Shown here: positions 7,946 through 15,142 of the stretch, piece after piece | Layout of the letters: every line of letters starts with the position of its first letter | Position numbering within the stretch: the stretch's first letter is position 1 | Source: an uncultured bacterium | GTDB lineage: Bacteria > Bacteroidota > Bacteroidia > Bacteroidales > Marinifilaceae | Reading direction: 5' to 3' | NCBI GenBank assembly: GCA_905215395.1 | Contig: CAJMQA010000052.1 | Location: forward strand, 1-15,142 | DNA length: 15,142 nucleotides | Notes under the pieces: generated by a model | Seen by the model: only the letters and a program-made list of their open reading frames with translations | Databases searched by the model: none | What the model was told of the DNA's origin: nothing | Made by a program: the position numbers and the translations under genes

Positions 7946-7973
7946 ACCGGGGAATGCAGCAACATCCCCCGGT
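7946..7973 (+). terminator. Strong GC-rich hairpin after the anti-sigma gene (terminator or attenuator)
   Basis: Left arm ACCGGGGAATG (7946-7956) pairs with right arm CATCCCCCGGT (7963-7973), giving an 11-bp stem with one A-C mismatch and a 6-nt loop (CAGCAA). It begins five bases after the anti-sigma stop codon. Only a weak CTTA follows rather than a proper T-tract, so it may be a leaky terminator or an mRNA processing/stability hairpin separating regulator expression from susC-like expression. Confidence 0.5.
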
Positions 7974-7982
7974 CTTAGAACG

Positions 7983-8008
7983 CGGTAAACGAATGTATAC
8001 GTCTACCG
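7983..8008 (+). promoter_or_regulatory. Second hairpin/dyad upstream of the susC-like gene; possible ECF promoter or leader element
   Basis: CGGTAAACG (7983-7991) pairs with CGTCTACCG (8000-8008), nine positions with one A-C mismatch and an 8-nt loop. It lies nine bases after the first hairpin and 27 bp before the susC-like ATG. No housekeeping TAnnTTTG promoter is visible in this spacer, which fits ECF-dependent transcription starting here. The GTAAAC and CGTC parts loosely recall ECF -35/-10 elements, but their spacing is too short for a standard promoter, so the role is undecided. Confidence 0.35.
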
Positions 8009-8035
8009 TATTAGTAATCATCTAACCACAAAATT

Positions 8036-11000
8036 ATGAAAAAAAAACGATTATGTCTGCAAATTTTCGGATGCAGGCTACAAAAAGTCTTGCTATTGAT
8101 GAAGTTATCTTTTTTGCTGGTAGTTCTTTTTACGTTTACATTGTCGGCTAGTGTTAGGGCTCAGCAGGAGAAAGTGAGCCTGATACTTAACAATGTATCT
8201 GTGAAAAGTTTGTTTGATGAAATCCAGAGACAGACAGGTCTGAGTTTTGTTTTTAATACGGAGCAGGCTGGCCGGATTGGAAAAATCAGTGTAAATGCTC
8301 AGCAGGAGTCGGTGGAAAATGTATTGAGGGATGTATTAGCCGGTACCGGAATGACTTTTGAAATAGAGAACAAGCTGGTGATTGTGCGTCCTGTACAACA
8401 AACCCAGCAGGCTGCGACTGTAAAAATTTCGGGCAAAGTGACAGATCCGCAGGGCAATCCTTTGCCGGGAGTAACTGTTGTTATCAAAGGCACGAGCCTG
8501 GGGACTTCTACAGATGCCGACGGAAAATATGCAATTTCACTTCCGAAAGAAACAAAACCGGTACTGGTGTTTACTTTTGTCGGTATGCAGAGTGTGGAAG
8601 AGCCGTATGCCGGAAAAGATGTGATTGATGTGATTATGCGTGAAAATGCAGAAAACCTCGATGAAGTAGTGGTTACAGGTATGTTTAACCGGAAGAAGGA
8701 GGGTTTTACAGGTTCGGCAAATAAGGTCAGTGGAGAGGAAATTAAGCGGATGACCTCCGGGAATGTGCTGAGAGCTTTGGAGATGCTTGATCCTGGTTTC
8801 CGGATGAACACCAGTAATATTGCAGGGTCGAATCCCAATGCATTACCTGACTTTGAAATGCGCGGACAGGCTAACATGGGCAACTATGCGGCGGATGATG
8901 CTGTCATTATGCGGGGAGATATCGATACCCGTCCCAATCAGCCTTTGTTTGTGCTGGATGGGATTATAGACGTAGGGGTAACTAAAATTATAGATCTGGA
9001 TCCGGAACAAATAGAGAGCATTACCTTGCTGAAAGATGCTGCGGCTATGGTTATTTACGGGTCAAAAGCCTCCAATGGGGTTGTAGTGGTGGAAACAAAG
9101 GCACCTCAGGAAGGATCATTGCGTTTTACTTATAACGGGAATTATAAAATACAATATCCGGACCTGACCGATTATAATCTGTTAAATGCTGCCGATAAAC
9201 TGGAGTTGGAAAGGAGAGCCGGATATTACGATGAATATTATACCCCGGAAATGTCTAAGATCCGTTTTGATTCTTACAACCGTCGTTTACTGGAAGTAAA
9301 GAGAGGAGTGGATACGTATTGGTTGTCGCAGCCTTTGAAGACAGCCTTTATACATCGTCATGGATTTAATTTAGAGGGTGGTGACCGGACACTGCGATAT
9401 AAAATTTATGTCGGATTGAATCAGGCTCCCGGAGTCATGAAAGAAACCGGTGTTTACTCAAAATCCGGAAGTATTGATATCCGTTACCGGAAATCCGGAT
9501 TATTGATTTCAAATCAATTATATGTAGATTATACAGTAGGTGACCGTACTTCCCCCTATGGTGTTTTCAGTACTTATGGTACGTTGAATCCGTATTACCG
9601 TGCTAAAGATGAACATGGGAATTTGTTGCGGGTACTGGATTACAATTATGATATGTATGGAAATCCTGTCAGCGAGTCTTTATTGAATCCCATGTACGAC
9701 AAGATGTATAATCAAAAAGATAAGAGTACATCTTTTGAAATCCGGGATGCCTTCCGTCTGGAATATATGGCTTTTGAAAGCTTGCGTTTATCTTTGGATG
9801 TCAATATCAGCCGGATGAATCAGGAGTTGGATCAGTTTAAACCTGCCGCCCATTCTTCTTTTGTGAATAAACCTGTAGAAGAAAAAGGATCTTATAAATG
9901 GAACCGGACCAATACCACCAATTGGGATGTTAGTTTGACAGCAAGCTATAATAAGGTGTTTGCCAATAAGCATCTGGTTTCGCTTTTTGCCCGCTATGGA
10001 GTGGATGAACGTGCCAGCCATATGGCAGGTATTGATGTCACCGGTTTTCCGAATGACCAGATGGATGAGGTGTTTTTGGGAGCTGTAATGAAGGATAAGG
10101 AAGGAAATGAAGCAAAGGCACGTTCCATAGGCTTTGTCGGTACGGTAAACTATTCTTATGATCAGCGTTATGCTATAGATTTTAGTGCCCGTATCGATGC
10201 CTCTTCTGAATTTGGAAAGAACAACCGGTTTGCTCCTTTCTGGTCTACCGGTTTGAGATGGAATCTGGATAAGGAGTCGTTTATTAAAAGCCTGAATTTT
10301 TTCGATGAACTGGTATTGCGTGGGACATATGGAGTGACAGGTTCACAAGGCTTCTCTCCCTACCAGTCCTTGCAAATGTATACTTACGAGGGAATGTTAT
10401 GGTCTTATCTGAGTTCTGATGTAATCGGTACAAAGATTCAATCCATGGGTAATCCGGATTTGAAATGGCAAAAAACAGATAGCTGGAATATCGGTTTTGA
10501 CTTTAATATGCTGAAACAGATTGTGAGCGGACGTTTGGAGTATTATCATAAATATACACGTCATACTTTGCTGGATTATTCTTTGGCTCCTTCTGTTGGA
10601 TTTTCTACTATTCCTGATAATATGGGGAATATTTCCAATAAGGGTATTGAAGCTACGTTGCGTATTATGCCTTATAATAATCTGGACAAGAGATTAAATT
10701 TCAGCGTTGTATTGAATGGTAGCCATAATAAGAACAGGATTGAAAAGATTTCCAATGCGTTGAAAAAAAGAAATGAAGAATCAGCGGGTAAAGTAGAATC
10801 ACGTCCACTGCCGCAGTACAAAGAAGGATATTCCCAGTCGATCATATGGGCAGTGCGTTCGTTGGGAATCGATCCTCAGACCGGACGTGAGATTTTGTTG
10901 AACCGGAATGGAGAACGTGTTGGCGTATGGAATGGTATCGATCTGGTACCGGTAGGAGATACGGAACCTAAATTGAGAGGTTCGGTTTCGGCTAATGTAA

Positions 11001-11434
11001 ACTGGAAAGGCTGGAGTTTGAGTGTTGTCGGCCAATACCATTTCGGCGGTCAGATATATAACCGTACTTTGATTGAAAAAATTGAAAATGCAGATTTGCG
11101 GTATAATGTCGATAAACGTGCTTTTACGGATAGGTGGCAGCAGGCTGGAGACCATACCTTCTTTAAGGGAATTACCAGGGAGGTAAATGGGCAATCGACC
11201 AAAGCAAGCTCGAGATTTGTTATGGATGACAATGAGTTTACAATCAATACCATTACACTCCAATACCGCTTTGAACAACGTTATAACAAGTTTTTGAAGA
11301 ATGTGGGTATCAGTTCAGCTTCTGTCGGCCTGTATCTGGAGGATGTGTTCCGTTGCTCGACGGTGAAAATGGAGAGAGGAATTGACTATCCGTTTGCCCG
11401 GCAGGTATCTTTATCTTTAAATCTTGCTTTCTAA
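8036..11434 (+). CDS. SusC/RagA-family TonB-dependent outer-membrane transporter with N-terminal STN signalling domain
   Basis: This is the outer-membrane barrel that imports a ligand captured by the SusD-like partner, powered by TonB-ExbBD, and that signals to the FecR-like protein. A long signal peptide (about 1-42, cleavage likely after VRA) is followed by an STN domain (about 48-118), a CarboxypepD_reg-like domain (about 129-203, KVTDPQGNPLPGVTVVIKGT), a TonB-box-like LDEVVVTG (208-215) and the plug (about 216-356; PLFVLDGI, and LLKDAAAMVIYGSKASNG in place of the commoner DASAAAIYGARASNG). The rest is a beta barrel ending in the aromatic C-terminus LSLNLAF. At 1132 aa it matches STN-bearing SusC proteins. 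An A-rich run directly follows the ATG at 8036; the frame is intact. The ligand is unknown. Confidence 0.96.
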   Translation: MKKKRLCLQIFGCRLQKVLLLMKLSFLLVVLFTFTLSASVRAQQEKVSLILNNVSVKSLFDEIQRQTGLSFVFNTEQAGRIGKISVNAQQESVENVLRDVLAGTGMTFEIENKLVIVRPVQQTQQAATVKISGKVTDPQGNPLPGVTVVIKGTSLGTSTDADGKYAISLPKETKPVLVFTFVGMQSVEEPYAGKDVIDVIMRENAENLDEVVVTGMFNRKKEGFTGSANKVSGEEIKRMTSGNVLRALEMLDPGFRMNTSNIAGSNPNALPDFEMRGQANMGNYAADDAVIMRGDIDTRPNQPLFVLDGIIDVGVTKIIDLDPEQIESITLLKDAAAMVIYGSKASNGVVVVETKAPQEGSLRFTYNGNYKIQYPDLTDYNLLNAADKLELERRAGYYDEYYTPEMSKIRFDSYNRRLLEVKRGVDTYWLSQPLKTAFIHRHGFNLEGGDRTLRYKIYVGLNQAPGVMKETGVYSKSGSIDIRYRKSGLLISNQLYVDYTVGDRTSPYGVFSTYGTLNPYYRAKDEHGNLLRVLDYNYDMYGNPVSESLLNPMYDKMYNQKDKSTSFEIRDAFRLEYMAFESLRLSLDVNISRMNQELDQFKPAAHSSFVNKPVEEKGSYKWNRTNTTNWDVSLTASYNKVFANKHLVSLFARYGVDERASHMAGIDVTGFPNDQMDEVFLGAVMKDKEGNEAKARSIGFVGTVNYSYDQRYAIDFSARIDASSEFGKNNRFAPFWSTGLRWNLDKESFIKSLNFFDELVLRGTYGVTGSQGFSPYQSLQMYTYEGMLWSYLSSDVIGTKIQSMGNPDLKWQKTDSWNIGFDFNMLKQIVSGRLEYYHKYTRHTLLDYSLAPSVGFSTIPDNMGNISNKGIEATLRIMPYNNLDKRLNFSVVLNGSHNKNRIEKISNALKKRNEESAGKVESRPLPQYKEGYSQSIIWAVRSLGIDPQTGREILLNRNGERVGVWNGIDLVPVGDTEPKLRGSVSANVNWKGWSLSVVGQYHFGGQIYNRTLIEKIENADLRYNVDKRAFTDRWQQAGDHTFFKGITREVNGQSTKASSRFVMDDNEFTINTITLQYRFEQRYNKFLKNVGISSASVGLYLEDVFRCSTVKMERGIDYPFARQVSLSLNLAF

Positions 11435-11453
11435 AATACAAAAAGAGAACGAT

Positions 11454-12869
11454 ATGAAAAATCAGATATTTATTTGGGTCATATTTGCTGTTGTCGGAAT
11501 GTCTGCCTGCAGCAACTGGCTGGATGTACAACCCAAAACTTCCGTCAATGAGGAGAAATTATTCAGCCGTGAAATGGGTTTTAAGGAAGCTTTAACCGGA
11601 TTGTATGCACAACTCTCCGATACCAATTTGTATGGACGTACGATAACTTATGGTTTTATCGATCGTTTGGCACAGCGCTACAATGATCAGGAGAATAAAG
11701 AATTATATACTTTCCCTTCAAATCTGAATGAGGATTATATCAACACGATTTGGGCACGGAGTTATAATGTTATCGCCAATATCAACAATTTTTTGTCCTG
11801 GCTGAATAAACGTCCGGAAGTCATTACGACAAAGGGATATCCTGAAATCATGAAGGGGGAAGCTCTGGGTTTGCGTGCATTTGTCTATTTCGATTTGCTG
11901 CGTCTGTGGGGACCTGTTTATAAAAACGATCCTTCCATGAGGTGTTTACCCTATCGTTCCCAGTTTAACCGGGAAGATAAAATGCTTTTGCCGGCCAGTG
12001 AAATTATCGGTTATATCGAACAGGATCTGAAACAAGCAGAAAAATTGCTGGTCAATGACCCTATGCATATCGAATTTCCTGTTTATGATGTGGTACTTGC
12101 TGGTGATCCTTTTTTACATTACCGACTGAAACGGATGAATCTGTATGCAGTGAAAGCTATGCTGGCGAGAGTTTATCTGTGGAAAGGAGAGGCATATAAA
12201 ACAGAGGCAGCACGGTATGCCGGGGAGGTGATAGATGCTGTGGATGAAAATCATAATCTCCGCTTCCGTTTGGTGACAGATAATTCCACTGATCCTACTT
12301 ATTCTACAGAAATTATCTTTTCCTTGAATGTGAATAAATTCAGTGATCAGGTGAAGAAGGATTTTGCTTTTGACGGACCTTATGCAGTGGCAGAGAAGAA
12401 CCGGATATATAAGATGTTCAATACCGAAGAAGACGGGTTTAACGATATGCGTATCCGTGAGGGACAAGGGTTTAATTTTTCAGCGAAAGCCGGATACTGC
12501 CGGAAATATGACCAGAACAATTTGTATTCTTTTGTTATTGGAAATTCTGTGCCTTTGATCCGCCTGGCTGAAATGTATTATATCCTGGGTGAATGCGAAA
12601 CCGACTTGACCAAAGCTGCCGATTGGGTATCCCAAGTCAGGACTGCCCGCGGAGGTGAAGAGTTGATGTTTAGAGATAATGACGATCGTATCTCAAAACT
12701 TGAACTGGAATACCGGAAAGAATTTTATGGGGAAGGACAATTGTGGTATTTTCTCAAGCGGAATTTCCGGCCGACTTTTCTGGATTGTCCATTGGACTAT
12801 GATATGACGGATGCGAACTATTGTTTTTCAACTCCCGATGATGAAGTAATTCTTGGAACTATTAATTAA
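11454..12869 (+). CDS. SusD/RagB-family nutrient-binding outer-membrane lipoprotein
   Basis: This surface lipoprotein caps the SusC-like barrel and captures its ligand. ATG 11454 is chosen over an upstream in-frame TTG (11424), which would overlap the susC-like stop; ATG 11454 has AGAGA just upstream and gives a clean signal peptide with lipobox GMSAC, lipidated Cys19. SNWLDVQPK after the Cys is the usual SusD N-terminus. TPR-like helices follow, including KGEALGLRAFVYFDLLRLWG (about 134-153). The C-terminal SusD domain includes VPLIRLAEMYYILGEC (about 365-380), then a divergent tail. At 471 aa it is slightly short for the family. Only 19 bp separate it from the susC-like stop, so they share a transcript. 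The substrate could be a glycan, peptide or other polymer. Confidence 0.94.
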   Translation: MKNQIFIWVIFAVVGMSACSNWLDVQPKTSVNEEKLFSREMGFKEALTGLYAQLSDTNLYGRTITYGFIDRLAQRYNDQENKELYTFPSNLNEDYINTIWARSYNVIANINNFLSWLNKRPEVITTKGYPEIMKGEALGLRAFVYFDLLRLWGPVYKNDPSMRCLPYRSQFNREDKMLLPASEIIGYIEQDLKQAEKLLVNDPMHIEFPVYDVVLAGDPFLHYRLKRMNLYAVKAMLARVYLWKGEAYKTEAARYAGEVIDAVDENHNLRFRLVTDNSTDPTYSTEIIFSLNVNKFSDQVKKDFAFDGPYAVAEKNRIYKMFNTEEDGFNDMRIREGQGFNFSAKAGYCRKYDQNNLYSFVIGNSVPLIRLAEMYYILGECETDLTKAADWVSQVRTARGGEELMFRDNDDRISKLELEYRKEFYGEGQLWYFLKRNFRPTFLDCPLDYDMTDANYCFSTPDDEVILGTIN

Positions 12870-12878
12870 GATGAGGCT

Positions 12879-13625
12879 ATGCAAAAGAATCTATTATATG
12901 TGATCATTTTATGGGCTGTTTCATATAGCCTGGTAGGGTGTAGCGAAATTGATCCGGAGAAATTTTCGGATGCTCCCGGAGTGAATTTTATGAGTAAAGG
13001 TACTTCGGGCTGGTCTGACGGAGTGGATGGTTTGAAAATCGCCTATAATTTTGGTATTAACTTCAAAGAATGGAATGCTCCGCAGGACACTGTTATCTTA
13101 CAGGTGAAACTGGAAGGCCTCACGAGTGTACAACCGCTGAAAATACGGTTGAAAGGAGAGAAAGTTGAAAAATTCAGATTAGCGGATGTGGTCTTTGCTG
13201 ACGACTATGTGTTTGCTCCGGGTGAGAATGTGGCACAGCTGTCAGTTATTCTGAAACGTCCCGAACTGACCGATACTGTGTATCAGAACAATATTATGGT
13301 GGATTATACTGCATCGGATGTAGTGGCTGGTACCAAGGAACGGCAGAAATTCCTTTTGGAAGTAAAAGATGAATTGACCTTAAAAATGGTACAGATTACA
13401 GAAGGAGATTGGGCTGCTTCTATGGAATGGGCTTTGGGACCTTATTCAAAAACCCGCTTGCGTTTTGTGGCTTATGCATTGCAATTGACTGATTTCCGGA
13501 TGATGGGATGGTATGGACCTAGTCAGGCACAGATTACTAAAGTGCGTGAAAAATTAAAAGAGTATAACGATACTCATACTGGAAATCCAATATTGGATGA
13601 TGACGGGACTCCTCTTGAGTTTTAA
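12879..13625 (+). CDS. DUF4843 domain lipoprotein of a SusCD locus
   Basis: The protein is predicted to be a 248-aa lipoprotein: MQKNLLYVIILWAVSYS is a signal peptide ending at lipobox LVGC (Cys21). The next residues, SEIDPEKFSDAPGVNF, resemble the start of DUF4843 proteins, which are commonly found after SusD-like genes in Bacteroidetes. The mature part looks beta-rich, with Ig- or adhesin-like strands (VILQVKLEGLTSVQPLKIRL and LSVILKRPEL). The biochemical function is not established. It starts nine bases after the susD-like stop, with GATGAGG as a plausible ribosome-binding site. I infer a surface accessory (SusE/F-like) role in ligand capture from position alone. Confidence 0.82.
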   Translation: MQKNLLYVIILWAVSYSLVGCSEIDPEKFSDAPGVNFMSKGTSGWSDGVDGLKIAYNFGINFKEWNAPQDTVILQVKLEGLTSVQPLKIRLKGEKVEKFRLADVVFADDYVFAPGENVAQLSVILKRPELTDTVYQNNIMVDYTASDVVAGTKERQKFLLEVKDELTLKMVQITEGDWAASMEWALGPYSKTRLRFVAYALQLTDFRMMGWYGPSQAQITKVREKLKEYNDTHTGNPILDDDGTPLEF

Positions 13626-13649
13626 TCTATAATGATAAATTCTACTGTT

Positions 13650-15142
13650 ATGAAAAATATGAAATGGCTCGCTATATTTTTTCTGGTTGTTCTGGCTGCC
13701 TGCTACGATGACCTGGGCAATTATGATTATGATGATTCTGTCAATGAAGTAGAGATAGAGTTGGCGAAAGTTTATGGGGTGAGGAAAATGGATACGACTC
13801 TGGTGATCCGTCCTGTTATCCGGCAGACTTCAGGAAAAAGTCGGGAAAATTTGCGTTTTATGTGGCGGATGAGTACGAAGGGTGAACAGGCATTGAGTTC
13901 TTCCGGGGGAGATACTTTAAGTTATGCAGACACTGTCGCTTTGGTGATAGATACGAAAGAAAGTCCTTTTAATTATACCTATTGGCTACGTTTTTATGTA
14001 GAGGATCTTACGACCGGAACCCGGACGATGATACCAACCATGGTTTCTATTGTAAAGCCCTATGAAGGATGTTGGATGGTATTACACGAACAGAGTGGAT
14101 ATACAAAATTAGGGTCTATCGAGTACGTAGGGGACAATATGCTTGTTACTGATGATGCTTATTATAAGGAAAGGGGGGAACATTTAACAGGGAAACCGGT
14201 TCATCTGGATGCTATTACCAATATTGCGGCTCCTTCTTATTGGGGGTATGATGCGGCGGCAGCTTTTTATTGTTTTACCGATAACCCTGCAGAATCCGGA
14301 CTTTTGCGTCAGGATGATGGTTTTAGCTTGTATGGTTCTATGGAAAAATGTATTTATCCGGACCATTACAGGCAAGGCTGGAAACCGGATGACGTGACTA
14401 TGATCGGAGGAAATGGAAACGGAAGTATGGCCATCAGTGGAGGGAAAGTATTCCAGGGATCTTTGTATATTCCCCGGATGTATGGCATGTTCCCGAGTGC
14501 AACTCTCAGTCAGGATTATTATATCAGTCATGGCACATCTGCAGGACCTACGAATATTGTATACGATAAGCTGAACCGGCGTTTTCTGAATTGTTATACA
14601 GGACAAAACTGGTGGTGGACCCCTATGTGGGGATGGGACAATAGTGCTGATGAAGGGGGAGGAGAGATGGATCCTATCTTTAAACACCCCTCCAATGCGT
14701 CCAATGAAGTTCTGGATGATATAGGAGAAGATAAAGAAATGGTATATATTGGGACCGGTTTCTGGTATGGTTCTTCTCTGATGGCAGGATGGGCACGTAT
14801 ATGTATTTATGCGGTAGCTAACAGTAAAGTAAATAATAAAACCTATGTGTATGAGTTTCATTCTTATCCGTTGTATAATCCGGGTGAGGCTGAAGATCCG
14901 GCTCCGTTCACAGGATATTATATTATCAACACTCCGACCGGTTTTACCGCGGAAACTCCTTGTGCCAGCAGTGCTGATTATAACCGTATTCTTTTCTATG
15001 CTGTAGACAACCGGGTTTATCGTTTGGATTTCGGACAGACAGATGGCAAATCGCAATTGATTTGGCAGCATCCGGATGGCGGTGCAAAGGCTAAAGCGAT
15101 GAAGATGGCGCGTAAGGATGTTCCTGAGGATGAGAAATACCA
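13650..15142 (+). CDS. PKD-like family lipoprotein, 3' end beyond window
   Basis: The frame is open from ATG 13650 to the window edge, giving 497 codons with no stop. Upstream (13632) and downstream (13659) in-frame ATGs are alternatives; 13650 gives the most typical signal peptide. It ends in lipobox LAAC (Cys18), followed by YDDLGNYDYDD, a hallmark of the PKD-like lipoprotein family at SusCD loci. An Ig/PKD-like beta domain seems to occupy about 25-135. After KPYEGCWMVLHE (about 135-146) comes a long region with repeated strand-loop patterns that could be a beta-propeller. Aromatic residues cluster at 321-329 (WWWTPMWGW), a possible binding surface. The gene lies 24 bp after the DUF4843 stop, so it is probably the fourth gene of the operon. 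The C-terminus and any following enzymes are out of view. Confidence 0.88.
   Translation, partial: MKNMKWLAIFFLVVLAACYDDLGNYDYDDSVNEVEIELAKVYGVRKMDTTLVIRPVIRQTSGKSRENLRFMWRMSTKGEQALSSSGGDTLSYADTVALVIDTKESPFNYTYWLRFYVEDLTTGTRTMIPTMVSIVKPYEGCWMVLHEQSGYTKLGSIEYVGDNMLVTDDAYYKERGEHLTGKPVHLDAITNIAAPSYWGYDAAAAFYCFTDNPAESGLLRQDDGFSLYGSMEKCIYPDHYRQGWKPDDVTMIGGNGNGSMAISGGKVFQGSLYIPRMYGMFPSATLSQDYYISHGTSAGPTNIVYDKLNRRFLNCYTGQNWWWTPMWGWDNSADEGGGEMDPIFKHPSNASNEVLDDIGEDKEMVYIGTGFWYGSSLMAGWARICIYAVANSKVNNKTYVYEFHSYPLYNPGEAEDPAPFTGYYIINTPTGFTAETPCASSADYNRILFYAVDNRVYRLDFGQTDGKSQLIWQHPDGGAKAKAMKMARKDVPEDEKY

Noticed and set aside
8036..8048. A-rich run directly after the susC-like start codon as a possible slippage or phase-variation tract
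   Set aside because: Lysine-rich starts are normal for signal peptides and the frame is intact; without evidence of length variation it is not worth calling.
14184..15071. Long minus-strand open frame of about 295 codons
   Set aside because: It lies entirely inside the PKD-like lipoprotein frame on the plus strand, which has a signal peptide, lipobox and family motif. The minus-strand translation is rich in Ile, Ser and Arg without domain-like features, as expected of an antisense shadow.
1..15142. tRNA, rRNA, CRISPR array, insertion sequence or prophage genes
   Set aside because: I found no cloverleaf-like tRNA sequence, regularly spaced repeats, transposase or integrase motifs anywhere in the window.

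Overview
The window reads as a Bacteroidota (Bacteroidales) chromosome. The evidence is a SusC/SusD-type outer-membrane pair, a FecI-like ECF sigma factor with a FecR-like anti-sigma factor, DUF4843 and PKD-like lipoproteins, lipoprotein-rich envelope genes, AT-rich spacers and weak Shine-Dalgarno sites. The PKD-like/DUF4843 combination and moderate GC would fit an Odoribacteraceae-type gut bacterium such as Odoribacter or Butyricimonas, but the genus is inference. All supported genes are on the + strand.

Region 1 (1-282) is an AT-rich lead-in. It holds only a short open frame ending at 162 that may be the tail of a lost gene. Region 2 (283-5917) is a complete, tightly packed tripartite efflux operon: a periplasmic adaptor lipoprotein (283-1434), an HAE1-type RND proton-driven pump (1461-4562) and a NodT-type outer-membrane channel lipoprotein (4565-5917). 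Together they would span both membranes and expel drugs, bile acids or other amphiphiles; the substrate cannot be read from the sequence.

Region 3 (5918-6105) is the most interesting non-coding stretch. A perfect 17-bp inverted repeat (5928-5944 and 6065-6081) encloses 120 bp of AT-rich DNA. Inside it, on the minus strand, lies a good Bacteroidales-type promoter (TATATTTG with an upstream TTTG) that points away from the sigma-factor gene. This looks like an invertible promoter switch caught in the OFF orientation. Flipping it would place the promoter about 60 bp upstream of the sigma gene, reading into it.

Region 4 (6106-15142) is a cell-surface-signalling nutrient-uptake locus: ECF sigma factor, FecR-like anti-sigma factor, a spacer with two tandem hairpins, a SusC-like TonB-dependent transporter with an N-terminal STN signalling domain, a SusD-like binding lipoprotein, a DUF4843 lipoprotein, and a PKD-like lipoprotein cut by the window end. 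In the family model, substrate passing through the transporter signals via its STN domain to FecR, which frees the sigma factor to transcribe the susC-like operon. If the switch at 5928-6081 is real, the whole feedback loop would be phase-variable through its sigma gene. No glycoside hydrolase or peptidase lies in the window, so the imported nutrient is unknown.
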